NCBI GenBank assembly: GCA_963695675.1
Contig: CAVOGY010000007.1
Location: 372,001-436,000 of the forward strand
Reading direction: 5' to 3'
DNA: 64,000 bases
Source of the DNA: DASUPK01 sp963695675
Lineage (GTDB): Bacteria > Actinomycetota > Thermoleophilia > Solirubrobacterales > 70-9
Shown here: in pieces, positions 26,134-33,426 of the stretch
Layout of the letters: each line of letters starts with the position of its first letter
Numbering within the stretch: the stretch's first letter is position 1
Made by a program: the position numbers and the translations under genes
Notes under the pieces: generated by a model
What the model saw: only the letters and a program-made list of their open reading frames with translations
The model's database searches: none
Told to the model about the DNA's origin: nothing

Positions 26134-26616
26134 TCAATCCGCGTGAACGATGAGGACCGGGAATGGGGAGTGCTTCAGAACGGCCATTGAGACACTCCCC
26201 TCCAACCTTGCGCGGAGCCCGCTCAGTCCCCTGGAGCCGACGATGATGGCAGCCACATCTCGCTCGCGGGCCAGTTCGATAATCGTCTCGGCCACGGTGC
26301 CCTTGTTGGCCACGGCGAGTGCCTCGGCTTCAAGTCCAAGCGACTTCGCCAGCTCAGCCCCCTCCTCTGCGATGCGCTCGGCCCGAGCCTGAAGAGCGTC
26401 GTGAACCTCCTCTGCCCCTTCACGCTCGACCGGAGACGGCGCGATTATCCGAGTGCCCCCTCGCGTCGCGGTGACCTCGTCTGCCGAAAGGCCCGGCTTC
26501 CACACCGTCAGCACTAGTGCGCGGCGTGAGCCGAGGAGCTCGGCGGTTTTGTGGATCGCCCGACGCGCCGCGTCTGAGCCGTCATAAGCGATGAGGACCG
26601 GCGCGGTGGCGTTCAT
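26134..26616 (-). CDS. Universal stress protein, UspA family (single domain)
   Basis: Protein of 160 aa with one Usp domain: VLIAYDGSDAARRAI (strand 1 and the first ATP-contact Asp), a central helix HDALQARAERIAEEGAELAK, then ELARERDVAAIIVGSRGLSG followed by LEGSVSMAVLKHSPFPVLIVH. The G-2x-G-9x-G-(S/T) nucleotide motif is recognisable as GSRGLSGLRARLEGSVS, so it is probably an ATP-binding Usp. Its start overlaps the stop of the zinc-ribbon gene upstream by 4 nt (26613-26616), so the two are likely co-transcribed. Confidence 0.88.
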   Translation of the reverse strand: MNATAPVLIAYDGSDAARRAIHKTAELLGSRRALVLTVWKPGLSADEVTATRGGTRIIAPSPVEREGAEEVHDALQARAERIAEEGAELAKSLGLEAEALAVANKGTVAETIIELARERDVAAIIVGSRGLSGLRARLEGSVSMAVLKHSPFPVLIVHAD

Positions 26617-26822
26617 TGACGCGATCCTGCCACGTTGAAGGGCTGGATGTCATCAGCCGGATCGTCGGTTCTCGGCCCACAGCGCAGGCACAGTGTCCAA
26701 CCGTCCGCCTCTCGCTCGAGCACCGGCTCCTCACAAGAGCAGCGGCGTGCGATCGGCGGCTCGTTCTCGGGTGCGATCCGCCAGTGCTCGCCAAATGCCT
26801 GTGCTAACTCGGAACTGCGCAC
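26613..26822 (-). CDS. Small zinc-ribbon-like protein (69 aa)
   Basis: The 69-aa product holds two cysteine pairs, RRCSCEEP and LCLRCGPR, about 18 residues apart (C-x-C...C-x2-C), suggesting a small zinc ribbon. Family not recognised. It overlaps the UspA gene by 4 nt. A fragment of a paralogue (GWTLCVRCG) is found in the non-coding stretch at 27.93-27.98 kb, which supports this being a genuine gene that has been duplicated. Confidence 0.6.
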   Translation of the reverse strand: MRSSELAQAFGEHWRIAPENEPPIARRCSCEEPVLEREADGWTLCLRCGPRTDDPADDIQPFNVAGSRQ

Positions 26823-26873
26823 AAGGTGATCATGGCGGTACGGGATGCGGCAATCGGCGCATCAACTAACGAA

Positions 26874-26897
26874 CGGGCCGCCCCGAAGGACGGCCCG
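26874..26897 (-). terminator. Intrinsic terminator of the secreted mini-protein gene
   Basis: Inverted repeat CGGGCCG-(cccc gaagga)-CGGCCCG located about 20 nt past the stop of the gene at 26917-27135, followed on the minus strand by TTCGTT. Confidence 0.65.
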
Positions 26898-26916
26898 AGA
26901 CGTCACGGACTTCCGG

Positions 26917-27135
26917 CTAATCCAGGCAGCCCGGATTAATGGCCGGCGAGGGCGTCTCCGCGGCTTTGAAGTTGCCCGGACTTCCCTTGAGGCAGTGAAT
27001 GAAAGTCTGGGGCGGGTTGTTTCCGTGTCCGTTGGGAGCCCAGACCCCCACCACGGGGACGCAGGCCATCGCCGACGCAGCCGTCAGAGCACCGATCACC
27101 AGCGTCAGCCCAATCAGAGCGATGATCCTTTTCAT
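26917..27135 (-). CDS. Small secreted Cys-containing protein (72 aa)
   Basis: Signal peptide MKRIIALIGLTLVIGALTAASAMA, then a mature peptide of about 48 residues with three cysteines (ACVPVVG, FIHCLKG, PGCLD). A clear Shine-Dalgarno-like GGAGG precedes the ATG and a strong hairpin follows the stop, so it is very likely expressed. Family and role unknown; a secreted microprotein. Confidence 0.65.
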   Translation of the reverse strand: MKRIIALIGLTLVIGALTAASAMACVPVVGVWAPNGHGNNPPQTFIHCLKGSPGNFKAAETPSPAINPGCLD

Positions 27136-27192
27136 CTGTTACCTCCGAGTCGAGTAGCTGCCCCTAGCCAGCCGAGACCCTATCGCTAGTCA

Positions 27193-27515
27193 GTTGTCCC
27201 TCGCAGCCTCGGCTGCGGTCGCCTGGATCACACCGACTACTCGGCGCTCAAGTAGTTCGTGACGTGGAAGCGCCAGTCGGGCTCGATCTTGTCGAGCATC
27301 GGATCGAAGGCGTCCGCGCCGGCATCCGTAGCGCTGAGCTGGTAGCGGCGGGTGTCGTCGTCCAGGACCTCGATCGGCTTCATCTCGGTTTGCTCCTCGA
27401 GCTTGTCGAGGATCTCCCGCCCTCGCTCGCCATTGGGGCGCAGTGCGATCACGGCAGCCATCGGGCGCCAGTCTATTCCGCCCAGCCGCGTTGCCGTTCA
27501 TCGCCGCAGACGGGC
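27193..27515. repeat. Dispersed direct repeats, copy 2 (units A and B flanking a small gene)
   Basis: Unit A (27193-27234) and unit B (27493-27515) match the pair at 26024-26127. Here they bracket the 74-aa gene at 27237-27461. Their origin is unclear; they could mark the edges of an old duplication. Confidence 0.55.
27237..27461 (-). CDS. Small uncharacterised protein (74 aa)
   Basis: Soluble 74-aa protein, MAAVIALRPNGERGREILDK at the start and DWRFHVTNYLSAE at the end, of alternating strand/helix character. No signal, membrane segment or metal motif. It is flanked by the direct repeats described separately. Family not recognised. Confidence 0.5.
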   Translation of the reverse strand: MAAVIALRPNGERGREILDKLEEQTEMKPIEVLDDDTRRYQLSATDAGADAFDPMLDKIEPDWRFHVTNYLSAE

Positions 27516-27544
27516 TCTCGACGGGCCGCTCTCCCGGGAACGAA

Positions 27545-27573
27545 AACCGGGGCGCTCATCGAGTGCCCCGGTT
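27545..27573 (-). terminator. Intrinsic terminator downstream of the Asn-rich secreted protein
   Basis: Perfect 9-bp stem AACCGGGGC ... GCCCCGGTT with an 11-nt loop, followed on the minus strand by TTTTC. It lies about 30 nt after the inferred stop at 27601. Confidence 0.75.
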
Positions 27574-27600
27574 CCCTACGGAATAGCTATCGGTCAGTCG

Positions 27601-27823
27601 TTACTTGCCCAAGCCACACTTCCAGCCCTTGCCGTTGTTGTTGAGGGCCTGTCGGTGAGAGTTGGGCTTCGGGCCATTGCCACTGGCGCGCACTGGTGCC
27701 GCAATGATGGTTGTCGTTGCCATTGCCCGGAGGATCGGCGAACGATCCGGCAACCGGGAAGGAAAGGGCCAGCGCCGAACCGGTCACCAGCACCGCGATC
27801 TTCCGCATCATCCGTGTCTTCAT
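27601..27823 (-). CDS. Small secreted protein, frameshifted
   Basis: A signal peptide (MRKIAVLVTGSALALSFPVAGSFA) is followed by PPGNGNDNHHCG. As sequenced the frame runs past the expected end to 27587. A one-base shift near 27670-27690 gives the more sensible tail GNGPKPNSHRQ, LNNNGKGWKCGLGK and a stop at 27601, placed just before a terminator hairpin. The mature peptide would be about 48 residues, Asn/Gly-rich with two or three cysteines. Family not recognised. Confidence 0.5.
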
Positions 27824-27904
27824 TCTTCACCTCCCCAGCCAAATTCGAGGTGTGCCATACGTGCCTTCCTAAGCGTCGACTAGGGCCACAGGGGTACGGC
27901 TGGG

Positions 27905-27976
27905 GTCAGTGGCAGCTGGGAGCCTGACGGAAGGCTCTCGACCACAGCGCACGCACAGCGTCCAGCCGTCGGCGTC
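27905..27976 (-). pseudogene. Fragment of a zinc-ribbon gene paralogue
   Basis: The minus strand encodes DADGWTLCVRCGREP, closely matching EADGWTLCLRCGPR in the gene at 26613-26822 at both DNA and protein level. The first cysteine pair and the start are absent, so this is a decayed duplicate. Confidence 0.5.
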
Positions 27977-28119
27977 GTGATCGAGTGGCCTTTACCGGGC
28001 TGTGGCAGCGGGGCCACGACGCCCGCGGGCTGCCACGGCGACGACTGAGCGCCGCCGTGGTCGAGCCCGTCGCGCCGCCAGAAGCCACCGAGGGTGGCTC
28101 CGGCGGGGAGCTGCGAACT

Positions 28120-28611
28120 TAGACGTCGAAGAACGTCCTCGAGGCGTCGGGGACGCTGGTGCTCACGCCGTTCGTCGTGTCCGTCAGCACGATGTTCGTG
28201 TACGAGACGCCGGCGAGCACGAGGCGCTGGCCACCCGGGCAGGAGAAGCTCCCGGCCGAGGGCGGCCCCGCGTCGTGATGGCTCGCCGCGGACGCGCCCG
28301 TTCTTGGGCTCGAACGATCCGCCGTCGCTGACATCAGACGTTGACTGGTCTCCTTGTTGGCCGCCTGCGGGTGCTTTCCACCTCCGTTGACGCAGGCGTA
28401 GACGGCGGTGGCGTCGGCCGTGAGCGTGTAGTCGATGTTGCCGTTGCCGAGACCGGCTCGTCGAAGCTAACGACGAGGGCGCCATCGTTGTCCACGCTCG
28501 AGTCGGCCGACGTGGAAATGCGGCGACTGCCAGCGCGCTGGCAGAAAATGCTAGGAAGGCCGCCACCGCGACTGCGAAGACAGCCAGGACCGCGCTACTG
28601 CGCTTCTTCAT
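28120..28611 (-). pseudogene. Secreted protein gene broken by several frameshifts
   Basis: A signal peptide (MKKRSSAVLAVFAVAVAAFLAF...ALA) is in one frame; the rest is recovered by moving between frames: ISTSADSSVDNDGALVVSF, then GNGNIDYTLTADATAVYAC, then SDGGSFEPKNGRV, then AGSFSCPGGQRLVLAGVSY and TNIVLTDTTNGVSTSVPD ending SRTFFDV at 28120. Pieced together this is a coherent ~155-aa exported beta-rich protein. At least three shifts are needed, so it is either a pseudogene or a poorly sequenced stretch. Function unknown. Confidence 0.55.
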
Positions 28612-29090
28612 GCTCCATCACCTTGCTTTCAGGCTGGAGCGTCCGTGCATTTGTGCGGCTTCCGTGCCCTTGCTCTTAGAAGCGTCCGCCCGGGCTACAG
28701 GGTTACGCGCGGTTCTCGCTGCTCAGGACCGAGAACGGCGATAGCCCGGCACTCGCCTACTCCCGCAACTGGGCGGCTTAGAGGACGTGCGGGCGTACTC
28801 GGAACGCAGTCGCTGACGTTCTCCCCATGCGAGATCGCCCACGCAGTATCTGGCTGCCTGAGCGAATGCACCGCTTCCATGCAATGCGGCACTCTGCGAC
28901 CGAGCCGGTGGGGGTCCCTTTCGCATGAAAGCGGAGAGTTGCATCGACCTCCTGACTCGCGCCTCCGCGACCCCGCCCCTCCTGTCCCAGAGCGTTGCCC
29001 AGATCCGTTGCCCATCGGAGGCCTGAGGGGGGCCGCGGACCCCTGCGACGCATTGAGAAAACGCACGCCTGAGCGGGGCTTTCCCTGAGG
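28612..29090. other. Intergenic stretch with a second SnoaL-like gene-start remnant
   Basis: No convincing gene is seen. On the minus strand around 28815-28860 the leader AGATACTGCGTGGGCGAT and the codons for ISHGENV resemble the start of the SnoaL-like remnant at 25695 (leader plus MSQENV), with the ATG changed to ATC. The rest has open frames in several phases but no coding character. Confidence 0.4.
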
Positions 29091-29163
29091 CACCGCTACC
29101 GGGATTCGAACCCGGGTTTCCGGACTGAGAATCCGGCGTCCTAGTCCCCTAGACGATAGCGGC
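29091..29163 (-). tRNA. tRNA-Glu (CTC)
   Basis: Minus-strand cloverleaf: acceptor GCCGCTA pairing with TAGCGGT (first pair G-U), D-arm with TCTAGGGGACTAGGA, anticodon stem CCGGA/TCCGG enclosing TTCTCAG (anticodon CTC), and T-arm CCCGGGTTCGAATCCCGG. No CCA is encoded. Confidence 0.93.
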
Positions 29164-29279
29164 GTGTAGGTGACCGGTCGGCAGTGTAGCCAAGGGCTTT
29201 CTGCTCTCCGGGAGGTCGTCGAACGGGGCGGCCGGGGCGGCCGTCCTCCGATTCCGTTCGGTCGATCCCGACAGAAATT

Positions 29280-29291
29280 GAACCTATGTTC
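29280..29291. promoter_or_regulatory. LexA/SOS-box-like palindrome
   Basis: GAAC-ctat-GTTC matches the core spacing of actinobacterial LexA sites (GAAC-N4-GTTC). It lies about 55 nt upstream of tRNA-Leu with no DNA-repair gene in position to use it, so it may be chance or the remains of a lost promoter. Confidence 0.35.
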
Positions 29292-29344
29292 GGGCGACGA
29301 TCCCAGCCGGGCCTCTCCATCTACACGCTAGATTTGTCGAACCT

Positions 29345-29428
29345 GCGGCCCTGGAGGAATTGGCAGACTCGCGGTGTTCAGGTCGCCGTGTCCGAGAGGA
29401 CGTGTGGGTTCGAATCCCACGGGCCGCA
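29345..29428 (+). tRNA. tRNA-Leu (CAG)
   Basis: Class II tRNA of 84 nt: acceptor GCGGCCC with GGGCCGC, anticodon stem CGGTG/CGCCG enclosing TTCAGGT (anticodon CAG), a variable arm (TGTCCGAGAGGACG), and the T-arm GTGGGTTCGAATCCCAC. Discriminator A at 29428; no encoded CCA. Confidence 0.93.
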
Positions 29429-29548
29429 TCCTCTGGAGCGCTGAAGTGCACCGTCGGTCGGCTTCGCTGAAGCGCTCCGCTTGCGTGATTGGACCAGTTC
29501 GTCGGGCCGAAGGCCTGACCGGCGCGGCTCCCGCGGAGCCGCTTGAGC

Positions 29549-29758
29549 TCAGACCGTCGCGCCGAGCATCGAGTCGACCGACTCCGGCCGGCCGAGCGCG
29601 TACCCCTGGGCCTCGTCGATGGCGAGCTCCTGCATCAGCTCCAGCGTGACGAGGTCCTCCACGCCCTGCGCGATCACCCTCTGGCCGTGGCGATGATCCG
29701 CTGCGCGTGCAGGACGAAGAGGTCCCTTCTCAGGGCCTCTCCGATCCTGCTCGACCAC
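29549..29758 (-). pseudogene. EAL-domain (c-di-GMP phosphodiesterase) C-terminal remnant
   Basis: The translated fragment VIAQGVEDLVTLELMQELAI followed by DEAQGYALGRP is the C-terminal signature of EAL phosphodiesterases (IAEGVE ... D.AQGY..G.P). Just upstream another frame reads FVLHAQRIIATARG, the preceding EAL helix, so the remnant also carries a frameshift. The EAL catalytic motif itself and all upstream domains are missing. The remnant lies about 120 bp from tRNA-Leu. Confidence 0.6.
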
Positions 29759-29881
29759 TCGAGCTCGCCTCCCTCAACCCCACTCCCGGGCCACGTGTCA
29801 CCGACGTCGACCATGGCGAAGGATCACCGCAGGCACCCAGCCCCCACAACGTGACGAAGTACTGGACAAAGATCGTGGGAA

Positions 29882-31310
29882 CTACTGATGAGGCGAGCCG
29901 GCCAGACGGCGGAGCGCGGACCGCGCCGCGTTGTACCCGTTCATCCCATGCGCCCCGGCTCCCGGCGGCGTCGCGGCGGAGCAGATGTAGACGCCGGGGA
30001 CGCCGGTGCTGTACGGATCGAGGGCCAGCCGCGGCCTGATCAGCACCTGAACCGGCGTGTTCGCCCCGGTGATGATGTCGCCGTCGACGTAGTTGGCGTT
30101 GTAGGCCGCCAGATCGGCCGGACCGCGCACCCTGCTCTCCACGATCCGGTCGCGGAATCCCGGGGCAAAGCGCTCGATCTGGCCCAGCACCGACTCGCCG
30201 GCATCGCCGGAGTAGCCGCTGCGGGACGTGGGCGTAGACCCAGACCGGGTGCAGGTCCCCCTGGGAACGCCCCGGGTCGGCCAGGTACTGCTGGCCGACC
30301 AGGGCGAACGGACGCTCGGGCATCGTCCCGCGGTTTATCGCCCGTTCCGCGATCACCAGCTCCTCGAAGCTTCCGATCACGTGCACTGTCCCTGCCTTCC
30401 GGCAGGCCTCGTTCGTCCAGGGCACACCCCCCTCGACTGCCAGGTCGAGCTTGAACGCAGCGGGGCCGTGGCGGTAGCGGCGGTACGCACGAGCGACCCG
30501 GGCCGGAAGGCGCTCGCCCATGATCTCCGCGACGGCCACGGGCGCCAAGTCGAATGCAACGACCTCGGCCCCCTCGAGCTCGGCAAACGAGGTGACCCGC
30601 CGCTCCGTCTCGATGTGGCCCCCCCTCTCGCGGAGGGCCGCGGCGAGCGCATCCGTGATCGCACCCGAGCCTCCTTTCGCGACCGGCCAGCCGAAGGCAT
30701 GCCCCGCGTCGATCAGGGCGCAGCCCACAGCGGAGCTCATCAGCCGGTTGAGCGGACTGAAGGAATGGGCGGCAACGCCGCCGAATAGCGCCCTCGCCTG
30801 CGGCGTCTTCCAGACGCTGGCCAGCACGGTGGCCGGCGCCGCCGCCGGGATTCCGAAGCGGGCCAGGCGAAATGGGTGCCGCGGCACGTGCAGGATCGGC
30901 ACCAGCAGGTCGTCGAGGAGGGCGCCGTAGTGGGCGGATGAGGATCCGAACACCCGCTTCCAGGCGGCCCCGTCCTCACCCATCCCCCGCGCGGTCTCCT
31001 CGATCGAGCGCACCATCACCCCGGCCGTGCCGTCGTCCAGCGGGTGGGCGAGATCGACCTCCGGCCAGAGCCACTCCAGACCGTGCTCCTGCAGGTCGAG
31101 CGAGCGCAGGAAAGGCGAGCCGGCTGCCATCGGATGCGTGGCCGAACAGTCGTCGTGCAGCAGCCCCGGCAGCGTCAGCTCGCTCGTCCGCGCCCCGCCG
31201 CCGATTCGATCCGCCGCCTCGAGCACCGTCACCTCCACCCCGTGCCGGGCCAGCTCCACGGCACAGGCGAGCCCATTGGGACCCGACCCGACGACGATCG
31301 CGCCGCTCAA
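29882..31310 (-). CDS. Phytoene desaturase-like NAD(P)/FAD oxidoreductase (frameshifted)
   Basis: Flavoprotein of about 475 aa related to carotenoid desaturases/isomerases (COG1233). N-terminal FAD motif IVVGSGPNGLACAVELARHG, VLEAADRIGGGART, and substrate-domain segments such as LVPILHVPRHPF and VAKGGSGAITDALAA. The frame breaks after VWVYAHVP at about 30217-30228 (one extra base) and resumes SGYSGDAGESVLGQIERF and ends with the typical VLIRPRL, GVYICSAATPPGAGAHGMNG FAD-closing motif and stop at 29882. It overlaps the DUF3556 gene on its 5' side by 4 nt (31307-31310), so they form a coupled pair. Substrate unknown; no carotenoid synthesis genes are near. Confidence 0.8.
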
Positions 31311-33061
31311 ACGACCGGCAGGGGCTCTTCGTCGCCGACCGCGCCCCGATCGACCGCCACCGGGACGTCGTAGCGCTCATCGAGCCAGGGCTGGCGCGTG
31401 ATCATGTCTCTCACGCCCACGGAGCCCTCCTCGAGCAGCCCGTCCACCGGATCCCAGATCTGGTACCGCTGCCGGCCGCTGCCCGTGGCCTCCGACTCGA
31501 GCGCGATCACCCGCACATGGCCACGCTCAAAACCGCACCGATCCTGGATCGCCTCGAGCAGCTGCCTGCCGTGAAAATGCCCGTCGCCGAAGTTCCAGCC
31601 GTTGACGACATTCGAGATCAGCTCTCCCTCCCGCACGTCGTAATCCTCGACGTCGTCGACGGCATGTGGGAGCAGCGCGTTCAGCGCCCGCCCGTGCGAG
31701 TGCATCGCACGGAAGGACAGCCCCTTGTTGAGCAGGAACCGGGCCGTCTCCGGGTCGTAGAGCTTTCCGACCTGCTCGACGATGATCTTCGCCGGCTTCT
31801 TGATGTTGGAATCGAGCTTCTCCTCGGCCCCGCTCCCCTTCCGGAAGAGCCAGGCGGTCGTCGCCCAGTTGCCCGCGTAGTAGCGCATCGACGGCAGAAA
31901 GCTGATCTTGTCCGGCCGCAGGCCGCCCGCGACGGGCAACACGACCAGCGGAATCGCGAGGACCGCGATCAGCAGCGGATCGTCGAGAGTCGAGAGCGGC
32001 ACGTCGCCGTAGTGCCCAAACAGGAAGAGCAGCCCGAAGATCATGAACAGGTTCCACTCGAGCGGCACCGCCAGGGGGAACATCGAGGTGATGTTCAGGT
32101 GGAAGAGGATCATTGCGACGATCGCGATCGTCCGAATCGTGTCGTTGTCGACGCTGATCAGCAACAGCGGCCAGACGAACTCCTGGACCGTGCCGAAGTG
32201 GGCGATCCCCGCCGCCAGCCGCGACGGCCGCATGTCCTCCGGGTAGTGCCGCCACAGCCTCCGCTTGAAGCCAGGCGAGCGAATCAGCGGCGCGTTGCTC
32301 ATCATCGTCGAGACGACGAACGGGAAGTGGTGGTTGAGCTTGGACGACGCCGCCCCCCACCAGATGAAGAAGAGGACGAACTGCCAGGCCACGATCCAGT
32401 GCTGGACCGGGAAGAGCCCGACGATCAGGACCGTGCCGTAGATCTCTGGCCGCGCACCGAGGAACGAGACCTTGTCGCGCAGACCGAGCAGACCGAGCAG
32501 ACCGAGCAGCACCGAGATCCCCGCGGGCGGCAGCTTCCCCGCCGATCCCCCTCCGGCATCCACCCCGGACGCCGCCAGCAGGAAGATCCCCGTCGCCACC
32601 ACCCCCGCATATAGGAGGACGTCGACGGCGGTCCGGGTCGTCCCCTTGGTGAACGGCACCACCTCCGGCCAGGGCGGCAGCCGCACCGTGCCCGGCCGCA
32701 GCCAGTAGAGGGCGCCCCCGATCGGCGGCACGAAGCGGAAGCTGAGCGGCATCGAGCCCGCCCCGAGGCCCAGGATCTCCCAGAGCAGCAACCAGACCGC
32801 CAGCTTCTCGAAGACGATCGGCTCGGTCCACCAATCGCCTAGGTTCCCGAGCGAGCCAAGGCCGGGCGTCAGCGAGATCACGAACAGCGCCGCGACGCTG
32901 AAGATGATCAGCTTGACGACGTAGACGAGGTAGACGAAGGTCGGCGAGCCGAATCCGTTCACTCCCCAGTCCTGCACCAGCGGCTTCAGCCGCGTCAGGT
33001 GCGGCTTTGCCTTCCATTCCTCGAGATCGAATGGCGGCGGTGAGGGTTCGAGGAATCCCAT
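31307..33061 (-). CDS. DUF3556 integral membrane protein
   Basis: Membrane protein of 584 aa with about ten hydrophobic helices (e.g. LVYVVKLIIFSVAALFVISL, LAVWLLLWEILGLGAG, TAIVAMILFHLNITSMFPLA-type segments). The N-terminus (PPPFDLEEWKAKPHLTRLKPLVQDW) and overall length match the DUF3556 family of mycobacteria and relatives, whose role is unknown. The soluble C-terminal ~150 residues follow the last helix. It is translated just ahead of the phytoene-desaturase-like gene with a 4-nt overlap, implying a membrane-linked redox or lipid-modifying pair (inference). Confidence 0.82.
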   Translation of the reverse strand: MGFLEPSPPPFDLEEWKAKPHLTRLKPLVQDWGVNGFGSPTFVYLVYVVKLIIFSVAALFVISLTPGLGSLGNLGDWWTEPIVFEKLAVWLLLWEILGLGAGSMPLSFRFVPPIGGALYWLRPGTVRLPPWPEVVPFTKGTTRTAVDVLLYAGVVATGIFLLAASGVDAGGGSAGKLPPAGISVLLGLLGLLGLRDKVSFLGARPEIYGTVLIVGLFPVQHWIVAWQFVLFFIWWGAASSKLNHHFPFVVSTMMSNAPLIRSPGFKRRLWRHYPEDMRPSRLAAGIAHFGTVQEFVWPLLLISVDNDTIRTIAIVAMILFHLNITSMFPLAVPLEWNLFMIFGLLFLFGHYGDVPLSTLDDPLLIAVLAIPLVVLPVAGGLRPDKISFLPSMRYYAGNWATTAWLFRKGSGAEEKLDSNIKKPAKIIVEQVGKLYDPETARFLLNKGLSFRAMHSHGRALNALLPHAVDDVEDYDVREGELISNVVNGWNFGDGHFHGRQLLEAIQDRCGFERGHVRVIALESEATGSGRQRYQIWDPVDGLLEEGSVGVRDMITRQPWLDERYDVPVAVDRGAVGDEEPLPVV

Positions 33062-33426
33062 CGCAGGGTCGCTCGAACCCTATCCCCTCGTTTCGGCACC
33101 GGCGCGATCGTCCAGACTTCGCGGGCATGCTGAGGGCGGCAAGTTGCAGCCCAGACGCGACCGGATCGATCCGCGGCCGATCAAGTGCTGAGCTGTGGGC
33201 GAACCCGGGCGTCAGCTGCGGACGCTCCCCATACTGGCGGCCGCGCTCCTCGGTGGTCACGGCCTCGCTCACCCAGGTGCCCGCTTCTCCGCTGCGCCAC
33301 GCATCCTCAGCCATCACCAGCCGAGCTAGGCGCAACTTCGCGCCCCGGGCCTCGTTATGTTCGATTGATGCTTAGCCAGGAAACGGGTTGCCCTCGCATA
33401 ATGCTGGGCTGCAACATGTCGATCGG
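33062..33426. other. Divergent intergenic region
   Basis: About 365 nt between the DUF3556 and sulfatase genes, read in opposite directions. It should hold both promoters; no conserved gene, hairpin or repeat was recognised. Short upstream extensions of both flanking frames are possible but unsupported. Confidence 0.4.

Noticed and set aside
28645..29093. Open frames of 90-147 codons on both strands
   Set aside because: No start context, no family resemblance and no coding bias; only a trace of a SnoaL-like gene start could be seen.
30872..33335. Very long antisense or alternate-phase open frames over the DUF3556 gene
   Set aside because: They are Arg/Pro/Ala-rich shadows produced by high-GC codon use; the DUF3556 frame alone shows membrane helices and family motifs.
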